Source of the DNA: Candidatus Desantisiibacteriota bacterium
GTDB taxonomy: Bacteria; UBA9089; CG2-30-40-21
NCBI GenBank assembly: GCA_016208205.1
Contig: JACQYP010000052.1
Coordinates: forward strand, 1-17,700
Length of the DNA stretch: 17,700 nucleotides
Reading direction: 5' to 3'
In this document: piece after piece, positions 1 through 7,100 of the stretch
Position numbering within the stretch: position 1 is the stretch's first letter
Layout: the number at the start of each line of letters is the position of its first letter
The notes under the pieces: model-generated
Database searches by the model: none
What the model was told of the DNA's origin: nothing
What the model saw: only the letters and a program-made list of their open reading frames with translations
Position numbers and translations under genes: made by a program

Positions 1-2
1 CA

Positions 3-518
3 TTCCAACCGGTTGGGCTTGCCGGGATTGAGGAAAAAAGGGATGAGTTAATAGCTGGATTAACCGTTGATGAGGTTATCTGTCAGATGAAAAAGGCAAG
101 GGATACTGCCAAACGGATTGGCATGAGAACAAACCTGAATGACTTATTGACCGGGACATTTTATAAATTATGGGATGTCTCTTGCAGCAAGGGTAATCAA
201 AATATTCAGAATTGCTCATTTCCCTGGTTTTCAATGTATATTACGGTTGATGGTGAGGTAAAACCGTGCTGTATGTTTTCTTATCTGGATACTAAGTTTG
301 GGAATCTATGGCAGGAAGATATTCATACTATTTGGAATAATGCAAAATATCAGGGGTTTCGGCAAGTACTTAAAGGTGGGAAATACCCTGATGTCAGGTG
401 TCAGGGGTGTGTGCCGGAGAATATGCTTGATCTGGCAGCTGCATTTCGCAGGGTAATCGGATTTAACCACAAAGTACACAAAGGGAATACACAAAGTTCA
501 CTAAGAAAAAATCTTTGA
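3..518 (+). CDS. Radical SAM protein, C-terminal SPASM part (5' end outside window)
   Basis: The reading frame is open from base 3, with no stop before the first ATG at 87, so this is the 3' part of a longer gene and the ATG at 87 is probably not its start. The visible protein is a SPASM-type domain, which holds auxiliary Fe-S clusters in radical SAM enzymes. It shows a Cys followed by PWFSMYITVDGEVKPCC, then GNLW, IWN and a Y..FR element, and finally a CxxC (CQGC) near residue 137. The radical SAM core with its CxxxCxxC motif would lie upstream. Substrate is unknown; related proteins modify peptides or serve in cell-envelope and cofactor pathways. The last ~18 residues (from FNHKVHK) are encoded by a palindromic repeat that begins inside the gene, so the natural C-terminus may have been replaced. 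The next radical SAM gene starts 62 bp downstream on the same strand, suggesting an operon. Confidence 0.8.
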   Translation, partial: FQPVGLAGIEEKRDELIAGLTVDEVICQMKKARDTAKRIGMRTNLNDLLTGTFYKLWDVSCSKGNQNIQNCSFPWFSMYITVDGEVKPCCMFSYLDTKFGNLWQEDIHTIWNNAKYQGFRQVLKGGKYPDVRCQGCVPENMLDLAAAFRRVIGFNHKVHKGNTQSSLRKNL

Positions 519-553
519 GTCCTTTGTGATTTCTTTGAGTCCTTTGTGGTTAA
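463..553. repeat. Palindromic element overlapping a gene end
   Basis: The outer arms TTAACCACAAAG (463-474) and CTTTGTGGTTAA (542-553) are perfect 12-bp reverse complements. Between them are further CACAAAG-type steps on the left and two copies of TCTTTGAGTCCTTTGTG on the right (about 512-528 and 532-548), so the element is an imperfect long hairpin with an internal 20-bp duplication. It covers the last codons and stop of the upstream radical SAM gene and most of the gap before the next gene. No T-tract follows, so it is not an obvious intrinsic terminator. Confidence 0.75.
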
Positions 554-580
554 TCTGAACTATGAATGTGAGGTAATTCC

Positions 581-2248
581 ATGCTAATTGAAAAATCACC
601 ATTTGTCCATATCTTCAAATCAAACGGGGTGGTCTGCCTGTACCACTCACTTTATATCACTAACATTTATGGCAGCTATTTATTGGCAGAATTACTTGAA
701 TCCTTGAGGTTTCCGCAAACCATTGAACAGGCAGCCCGTAGGGGCGGGTTCCAAACCCGCCCAGACAGCCGTGCCACCCGATATATTAATCTGTTACTTG
801 AGCATAAGTTTTTGCGATACATTGACTGTAAGGATGAAACCAATCTTGTTTCAACCCTTAATCAGCAGGCACAGTGCTCGGACCTGCGATTTTTGTATCT
901 TGTGCCAACCAGTGTGTGCAATCTGAGGTGCAAATACTGTCATATCATCGATACCTGGGCAGCTTACGGGCATCATCACATGTCTGCAGAAACAGCTGAA
1001 GCAGGTATAAAGAAGTTTATGGAGCATAGCTTAGCATCCGGACAGAAAGGGCAGAACGAGGTAATGTTTTATGGCGGAGAGCCGCTTCTTGCACCTGAAG
1101 TAGTAAAGCATGCGGTATCTTATATTCGCAAGGATAGCACAAATAATGATTGCAAGATAACCATGTTTACCAATGGGACAGCGGTTACTCAAGACATGGC
1201 TGAATTTCTGGCAGATAACGATGTGTTTGTCATTGTTTCCATGGATGGACCAGCTGAGGTGCATAATCAGATGCGATGCTATGTTGACGGCAGAGGAGGG
1301 AGCCCCTCTGGCGGGAGTTTTGAGGATGCAGCCAGAGGGTATGATATCTTAAAGAATGCTTCCTGCCGTCTGGGCATATCCATGGTGCTGGGAAGGCATA
1401 ATATTCCGGGGCTAAAGGGAGCGGTTGAGTATCTGATAAACAGGTTTGAGCCCATTGACCTTGGGTTCAGCACACTTCACCTTCATCAACACGGTGATAA
1501 TCCGGCATCTGTTGATATAGAACTGCTCACAAAAGAAATGATTGACACCTTCAAGTTTGTTCGGGAAAAGGGTATTTATGCAGAGCACCTTTTTAGACGG
1601 ATAAGACCATTTGTTGAGCAGCAGATACGATTAAAAGACTGTCCCTCGTGCGGTGGCAAATTCCTTGTTACACCTGATAAGAGCATTGGATTCTGTGAGG
1701 CATTTCTCGGCACAGGGCGTTATTATTATCCATTAGACTCCTTTGATTTATCGAATGAGGGATATAATGAGTGGAAAGGGATTGCACCTGTCCGGCGGGA
1801 GGAATGCTTGAGGTGTCCGGCTATAGCCATCTGCGGCGGCGGCTGTCCATATGATGCCTGGGTGCAGCACGGCAATATCAATAACCTTGATACCATTCGA
1901 TGTCAGCAGAGCAATATCCTGCTCAAGTGGCTTATATGGGATTTGTTTGATCAGATAACGACTGCAAGGGTAGGGGATAGCACCCTTAACAGTGACAGGC
2001 TCGACAAACACAGACAAGAATGTCTGTGCTACGATGTAGGGGATAGTACCCTTGACAGTGACAGACTCGACAAACACAGACAAGAATGTCTGTGCTACGA
2101 TATAGGGGATAGCACCCTTTCTGTTCAAGAAGACCCATGGAAAATAATCATCCCTGAGCCGGCCCAAAGGCAGATGATATACTCCCGGGTAGATATAGCA
2201 GACAAAAGGTTGCCGCTTCACGGGTATTCAAAGTACGGAGAAAGGTAG
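581..2248 (+). CDS. Radical SAM/SPASM maturase-like protein
   Basis: This 555-residue protein is a radical SAM enzyme with a C-terminal SPASM domain, the architecture of peptide-modifying maturases and anaerobic sulfatase-maturase relatives. Residues 1-100 form an N-terminal region that may recognise substrate. The [4Fe-4S]/SAM motif is CNLRCKYC at Cys113, Cys117 and Cys120, followed by the GGEP-like motif (FYGGEPLL). Auxiliary cluster cysteines lie at about residues 354-447 (CPSC, then ECLRCPAIAICGGGCPYDAW and a later Cys). The start is supported by GAGGT at 570-574, six bases before the ATG. Two stretches look like inserted repeats: RRGGFQTRPDS (residues 53-63), encoded by a GC-rich hairpin, and 22-residue tandem repeats at about 464-513, encoded by a 66-bp hairpin unit. 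GGSPSG near residues 238-244 may be another small insert. The fold core seems intact. The substrate is not known; no precursor peptide was found nearby. Confidence 0.85.
   Translation: MLIEKSPFVHIFKSNGVVCLYHSLYITNIYGSYLLAELLESLRFPQTIEQAARRGGFQTRPDSRATRYINLLLEHKFLRYIDCKDETNLVSTLNQQAQCSDLRFLYLVPTSVCNLRCKYCHIIDTWAAYGHHHMSAETAEAGIKKFMEHSLASGQKGQNEVMFYGGEPLLAPEVVKHAVSYIRKDSTNNDCKITMFTNGTAVTQDMAEFLADNDVFVIVSMDGPAEVHNQMRCYVDGRGGSPSGGSFEDAARGYDILKNASCRLGISMVLGRHNIPGLKGAVEYLINRFEPIDLGFSTLHLHQHGDNPASVDIELLTKEMIDTFKFVREKGIYAEHLFRRIRPFVEQQIRLKDCPSCGGKFLVTPDKSIGFCEAFLGTGRYYYPLDSFDLSNEGYNEWKGIAPVRREECLRCPAIAICGGGCPYDAWVQHGNINNLDTIRCQQSNILLKWLIWDLFDQITTARVGDSTLNSDRLDKHRQECLCYDVGDSTLDSDRLDKHRQECLCYDIGDSTLSVQEDPWKIIIPEPAQRQMIYSRVDIADKRLPLHGYSKYGER
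742..762. repeat. GC-rich hairpin inserted inside the radical SAM gene
   Basis: GGGCGGGTT (742-750) and AACCCGCCC (754-762) form a perfect 9-bp stem with a 3-base loop. The hairpin is in frame and contributes residues around RRGGFQTRPDS of the maturase, in a region whose surroundings otherwise read as ordinary helix. It resembles the short GC-rich palindromes that occur in many intergenic regions of environmental bacteria (recalled, not searched). Confidence 0.65.
1971..2119. repeat. 66-bp tandem repeat (2.3 copies) with internal hairpins, in coding sequence
   Basis: Units start at 1971, 2037 and 2103 (exact 66-bp period, the third truncated after about 17 bp). Each full unit holds a perfect 8-bp hairpin, CACAGACA-AGAA-TGTCTGTG, at 2009-2028 and 2075-2094. 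Because 66 is a multiple of three, the array adds 22-residue repeats (GDSTL.SDRLDKHRQECLCYD) to the C-terminus of the radical SAM protein without breaking its frame. The two full copies differ by only a few bases, so the duplication is recent. Confidence 0.9.
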
Positions 2249-2250
2249 TC

Positions 2251-2265
2251 CAGGCTTCCAGCCTG
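2251..2265. repeat. Short palindrome, family shared with 4111-4125
   Basis: CAGGCT-TCC-AGCCTG forms a 6-bp stem with a 3-base loop and begins two bases after the stop codon of the maturase gene. Its exact reverse complement occurs at 4111-4125, so the two copies flank the third radical SAM gene in opposite orientation. Confidence 0.65.
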
Positions 2266-2317
2266 TCAACTTTTTCGACCTGTGCGGTTGAACTTTACCA
2301 CATGAGTTTAAGCTATA

Positions 2318-2394
2318 TGGAGTGCGAAAGCTTACTTGCTTTCGCTTTTGTTTGCACTTAGCTAAAGCGGCAGCAAGTAAGCTGCCGCACTCCA
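2318..2394. repeat. Pair of inverted hairpin elements with compensatory differences
   Basis: The left arm (2318-2349) and right arm (2364-2394) are near-perfect inverted copies, ending in TGGAGTGC and GCACTCCA. Each arm contains its own 8-bp hairpin: GCGAAAGC-TTACTT-GCTTTCGC (2324-2345) and GCGGCAGC-AAGTAA-GCTGCCGC (2367-2388). The stems differ at matched positions yet both pair perfectly. They lie in the 218-bp gap between two radical SAM genes. A separate 7-bp inverted repeat (TGCGTAG/CTACGCA) follows at 2408-2429. No convincing promoter was seen in this gap. Confidence 0.8.
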
Positions 2395-2452
2395 AAGCGA
2401 AAAACGGTGCGTAGAACGCATCCTACGCATAGACAACCGTGAACAATTACCA

Positions 2453-2460
2453 AAGGGAAG
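2453..2460 (+). promoter_or_regulatory. Ribosome binding site supporting a TTG start
   Basis: AAGGGAAG lies six bases upstream of TTG at 2467. No ATG or GTG with a better ribosome binding site precedes the conserved N-terminus, so this site decides the TTG start. Confidence 0.6.
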
Positions 2461-2466
2461 TGTAGC

Positions 2467-3996
2467 TTGAGCCATACAATTAATTTCAGCCTGATATCCT
2501 TATATCACATAAAAAACCTTGGGATCCGTTCCCTTCACGCCTTTCTCAAATCAAATGGCTGTGATGTAAATCTTATATTCTTTAAGCACAGCTATTTTAA
2601 TAATGCACATGCCCCAACAGATACAGAGATACGGCAATTGATAGCCGTACTTAAGGATTCTCAAACAAACCTTGTGGGGATAAGTGTCAGCTGTTCTGCC
2701 TATCTTGAAACCGCAAAGGTGATTACCAGAGCAATAAAAGAAGCACTAAATATCCCTGTGCTTTGGGGTGGGGTACATGCAACCGTTGATCCTGAGGGAT
2801 GTATCCAGTATGCAGATATGCTGTGTGTGGGTGAGGGTGAATATCCGCTGTTAGAATTGCTTGAAGCCATGGATTGTCAAAAGGATATGACAGACATCAA
2901 AAATCTGTGGTTTAATCAACAAGGTAGGGTAATTAAAAATCCGCTCAGGCCATTAATCCAGGACTTAAGCAGCCTCCCGTTACCAGACTATAGCAATGAT
3001 AACAAGTATTACATCAGTGGTGATAAGATTTATAAGGGTGATCCAATCCATCTGGATTGCTGGGATTATTTTATACAAGGGACGCGGGGATGTCCATACA
3101 GCTGCACCTATTGCTCCAACAGCCTGTTTAAGGAGATGTATAAGGATAATGGAAAATACATCAGGCAAAGAAGCGTGGATCATGTAATTGAGGAATTGAT
3201 TCAGGCAAAAACGAACCTTAATGGGCTGAAGATGATTACCTTTTTTGATGAGGTGTTTGGGGTAAACAAGAAGTGGATACATAAGTTTTGTCAGAAGTAC
3301 AAGGAAAGGATAAATATCCCATTTTCCTGCTATCTTCATCCATTAGCTGTTAATGATGAGGTTATTGCCTGGTTAAAGGATGCCGGAGTAAGTCTCATTG
3401 GCATAGGTATCCAGAGCGGCTGCGAAAGGGTAAGAAAGCATATTTTTAAGAGACCGGAAACAAATAAGCAGATTATTGAGGCAGCAGGTATCCTGCAAAA
3501 ACACAAGATTTTGTTTGTGCTGGATCTTATCCTTGACAATCCATTTGAAAATCATGAAGATAAAGACGAGACACTGAACCTTTTACTTAATATCGAAAGA
3601 CCATTCAAGCTTTCTCTTTATTCCCTGATATATTTTCCTGGAACAGGTCTGACAAAAATGGCATTAAAGCAGAATTTGATCACGCAGGATGATATTGAAG
3701 ACCGCAGGCAAAGGGTTCTGTCGCAATTTCGGGTTACGCTTGAGTATAAAAGGGGAAAATGGGATACAGCATGGATTGCTCTATTAGTCTTGAGCGGTAC
3801 ATCCTGTATCCCCAGGCAGATGGTATCCTTTTTAGCCCGCAGAAAGCTTTTGCGGCTATATCCGGAGCCGTTAGTTATACTTGTCAACATAATCAATGGC
3901 ACTCAGTGGATACAAAAGGCTGTCCGGATGGCTGTATCCGGGCAGATTACCGCCTCACTGATTAAACGATTTATGGTGCGAGGGAAGAAACGGTAG
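2467..3996 (+). CDS. B12-binding domain radical SAM protein
   Basis: This 509-residue protein has an N-terminal cobalamin-binding-type Rossmann domain followed by a radical SAM core. The first domain shows LVGISVSCSAYLETA (about 69-83), PVLWGGVHATVDPE (97-110) and the strongly conserved CVGEGEYPLLEL (120-131). After a linker with LPLPDY comes GTRGCPYSCTYC, whose Cys209, Cys213 and Cys216 bind the SAM-cleaving [4Fe-4S] cluster. The RQRSVDHVIEEL and GIGIQSGCERV elements are typical of this superfamily (BchE/HpnJ-like methylases and related enzymes). It may transfer methyl groups or rearrange carbon skeletons; the substrate cannot be read from sequence. The classic DxHxxG B12 motif is not evident, so cobalamin may bind base-off without the lower His or not at all. 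The stop codon TAG lies inside the left arm of a palindromic element. It is the third radical SAM gene in a row on this strand. Confidence 0.87.
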   Translation: MSHTINFSLISLYHIKNLGIRSLHAFLKSNGCDVNLIFFKHSYFNNAHAPTDTEIRQLIAVLKDSQTNLVGISVSCSAYLETAKVITRAIKEALNIPVLWGGVHATVDPEGCIQYADMLCVGEGEYPLLELLEAMDCQKDMTDIKNLWFNQQGRVIKNPLRPLIQDLSSLPLPDYSNDNKYYISGDKIYKGDPIHLDCWDYFIQGTRGCPYSCTYCSNSLFKEMYKDNGKYIRQRSVDHVIEELIQAKTNLNGLKMITFFDEVFGVNKKWIHKFCQKYKERINIPFSCYLHPLAVNDEVIAWLKDAGVSLIGIGIQSGCERVRKHIFKRPETNKQIIEAAGILQKHKILFVLDLILDNPFENHEDKDETLNLLLNIERPFKLSLYSLIYFPGTGLTKMALKQNLITQDDIEDRRQRVLSQFRVTLEYKRGKWDTAWIALLVLSGTSCIPRQMVSFLARRKLLRLYPEPLVILVNIINGTQWIQKAVRMAVSGQITASLIKRFMVRGKKR

Positions 3997-4064
3997 CCGC
4001 AAGCTTTAGCCTGCTGAACCTGCAAGGCAAATATTACGCAACCTAAAGGTTTGCGGCTACCGTT
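3989..4064. repeat. Long inverted repeat supplying a stop codon
   Basis: AACGGTAGCCGCAA (3989-4002) and TTGCGGCTACCGTT (4051-4064) are perfect 14-bp reverse complements, and pairing continues imperfectly through the CTTTAG/CTAAAG step. The TAG at 3994-3996 within the left arm ends the B12 radical SAM gene. The element sits between convergent genes and could slow transcription from either side, but neither side has a T-tract of the usual intrinsic-terminator kind. Confidence 0.8.
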
Positions 4065-4110
4065 ACATCTACCGGTTACCGTCATTTTAAGGTTAGCACA
4101 ACTTATTTCA

Positions 4111-4125
4111 CAGGCTGGAAGCCTG
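4111..4125. repeat. Short palindrome, inverted copy of 2251-2265
   Basis: CAGGCT-GGA-AGCCTG is the exact reverse complement of the element just after the maturase gene. Here it lies downstream of the giant secreted-protein gene (which reads toward it) and of the convergent B12 radical SAM gene. Confidence 0.65.
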
Positions 4126-4134
4126 TGCCACCAA

Positions 4135-4146
4135 TTAAGGTTGACA
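4135..4146 (-). repeat. 12-bp motif after the giant gene's stop codon
   Basis: On the - strand TGTCAACCTTAA begins five bases after the TAG at 4154-4152. The same 12 bases follow the TAG of the PBP gene at the same distance (12760-12749). A related sequence, with GTCATTTTAAGGTT on the + strand, occurs at 4081-4094 and 12743-12756. Confidence 0.6.
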
Positions 4147-4151
4147 AGGCA

Positions 4152-7100
4152 CTATTTTATTACAGCCAGTTTGCCAACCTTTTTGTTATTTGCAGTATCA
4201 GTGATTAGATAGATGTAAATGCCGCTTGCTACCCTTTCACCATCATCATTGTCTACCTTCCATATCTCAAGCGGAGTATTTGAATGTATCTCTTTCACCA
4301 ATTCACCGGCAATATTGAATATCTTGATGGTAGCGTTTTGTGTCAGATTGGTAAAGCGTATCTGATACCCATGCTTGTCAATGATGCATGGGTTGGGATA
4401 GACAATCACCTCGTTAAGGGTTTGTTTCCATGTAGGCAGCATCAGGACAAAATGGGAGAAGCTGCTTACTACGCCGGCAACCGTATGATTTGTCCTGTCC
4501 CGGGTAATATTTGTTACCATTTCCCATGCTGTGCTTCCTGAACCCAATCGATATAGTTGCAAGCTGTTCTCATCATTTCCGAGAAGATTAGCTTCTGTGT
4601 AAGGTATAGTTACAGTAACCGTAGCCCCATTACTCAAACCAGCGGCTCCGCTAAGCTTGATCTCACGAAGTGTTTGAGCCACCATTACCAAGCCACTGGG
4701 TGCATTGACACCCGGTTGTGTTGGGTTCGTATTTATCTCGATAAAGCTTGCTCCGGATAGATCACCGGCCTTGAGCGTAACCATTGTCTTGCCGTCATCA
4801 GCTACTATATTACCGGCGGTTGTGTTACCAAGGGCAGTAATGGTTATACTGTGAGTAGTTGCTGTTATGCTGCCGTTTGCACTAACCGTGATAGTTATTG
4901 CAGCCGTTGCTGTTCCGTTGTACTTGTGGAAGATGTTTGTGCTGCTTGTACCAGCCGGGATAACATATGTTGCTGTTCCTGTCCATCCAGCCCCAGAGGC
5001 AGATTGGCTGAACCTGTTCAACAAAGAATCAGAGGTTACGGTTAGAGTAATTGTTGCCGGTGTATCTACAGTAACACCATCGCTATTTTGTGCCTGAACA
5101 ACTATTGTGGAGGATACCATACCTGCCGGGATGGTTTGTGAATCCGGCGTAATAGCCAGCTTGGTTACCGTACCTTGGACTATTGTAATCGCACACGCCT
5201 TATAAACCTCCTCGATGTTGCCTGTCAGGGTTCCAGTCCCCGGTGCCTGAGCCGTCAACATGGCAGAAGAGACACTGCTTGGAGTAAAGTTACAAAGTGG
5301 CGGGGCAGGGGTTACCTCCCATGTAGCTACTTTGTCTACCAGCTCATAGCCGGATTGATTGTATGCCTTAGCTGTGAATACTGCTGTCTGTCCAAGTTGC
5401 AGGGTAGTTGGTCCACTAATAGTTACTGTAGCCACACTTCCTTTACCTACGTTTATCTGTAGATTGCCCTGCTTCTCGCCAGCAATAGCCACTACCCAGC
5501 CTGAGCCTGTTAGCCTGGCTGTTACTGTAGCAGATGTGCTGGTGGTACCAGATACCGTAACCGAGCCAACTGCTGCATCCTTTACCTCCCACGCAAAGGT
5601 TTGTCCGGCTATCTTTTCCCCAAATTTGTTGTATGCATTGCCAATAAACATTGCCTGCTGGTTTATCTCCATATTGGTTGGACTACCCACGATGGTTATT
5701 TGATCAATAGCACCAACACTGATGGTATATGTACCGGTGGTGGTGGCTGTTGCCCCGTTCCTGGTAGCAATTACCTTCACCGGCATAGTTCCAGCTCCAA
5801 TTGCTCTTACCGTGATGGAGTTAGTGGTAGTGCCATCCACAGCAAACCCACTGCTCGTACCCCATGTGTAATCAATGCCAACCAGCATTACCTTGCCATT
5901 TTCATTAACCCCCTGAGCAGTGAGCGTCCTGGTTTCGCCAATCTCCATACTGCCTGAAGCAGGGTTGATAAGTACCTTCGTCAGTGTTCCAGTCCCAGCC
6001 TCGGCTACAGATAATACTTGCGTAGTTGCAGATGCTGTTCCGCTAACATTGCCTGCCATATCCTTTGCCTTGCAGTAGAAGGTGTAGGTATTACCTGTGA
6101 TTCCCACATACATTGCCGAGGTTTCCACAAAGGCACCACATAGGGTAGGTGTACCATTATTCTCGCTGACATGGACAATATATTCAGCTATCTTGCCATT
6201 ATCTGCCCCTGACCAGCCAACCGTAAAGGTATTCCCCACCTGATATGGATCAAGGATAACCTGTGCAGATGGGGCAATACCATCAACAATATGCTTAACC
6301 ACCGGTGTATTCATAGGATCATTGTAATCAAATACAATTCTCGCCCCATTGGTAATCTCCGTGCCTGAGCTTAATGTCCCGATGGTATCTACCTTGAATG
6401 AAAACCAGCCGTTACCTGCATCCAGAAGATTATTTGGCGGCAGCCCAAATTCATAGTCCCCAAAGTCAAGCCTCCAGGTAATTGTCCCCTCGGTCGGGTG
6501 ATACCAGACCTGCAAGCCACTCATTCCTATTATCTCATCTGCCTCTTCTTGAGTATATTGTGAAGGTACCAGTGGTTTCAACTTATCTTCTAATTTCTTC
6601 CTCAACTGGGTGTTAAATTCACCTACAGTAGAGACCGTCCCACCGATACAAATATCCCCTATCTCCACTGTATTCCAATCCAGCTTATCTGACAGTTTGT
6701 CGCTAACCTCAATCTTAATAGCATTAGCCGTTGCTGTAGCCATATTCTCAAAATGAATGGTATAGGATATGGTCGTAGCAGTAGCCGGAACATAATCCTG
6801 GGGAGATGCTGTCTTCATATTAGGGTCATAGGAGGTAATCACATTCTCATACTCCTCTGCCTTATTGTTTTTATAATCCGCCTCTTTTGAGGTGCTATAG
6901 CCGATTGCCTGACTATAGAGTCTGGTTCCCCCCGAAGTAGAGGTTTTTACCATAAATTTCGCTCGATAATGCTTGCTTGCACCAGGACGCAAAGAGCCAA
7001 TAGACCAGATAACAGTATTCATGGAAGAGTTGTAATCTCCTTGAGGATAACTATAGTCATAGGTTACATGGTCCTTTTTGGGCAATCTAAGTGTAAGGAC

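Noticed and set aside
1748..2221. 157-residue - strand ORF opposite the maturase gene
   Set aside because: It is the antisense shadow of the SPASM domain and the 66-bp tandem array; the + strand protein has all expected motifs.
2302..2361. 19-residue ORF (MSLSYMECESLLAFAFVCT) between two radical SAM genes, considered as a RiPP precursor
   Set aside because: Most of it is read through a palindromic repeat, it has no convincing ribosome binding site, and it lacks leader/core features.
3989..4064. Bidirectional intrinsic terminator between the convergent genes
   Set aside because: The stem is strong but the loop is long and neither flank has a T-tract; it is listed as a repeat instead.
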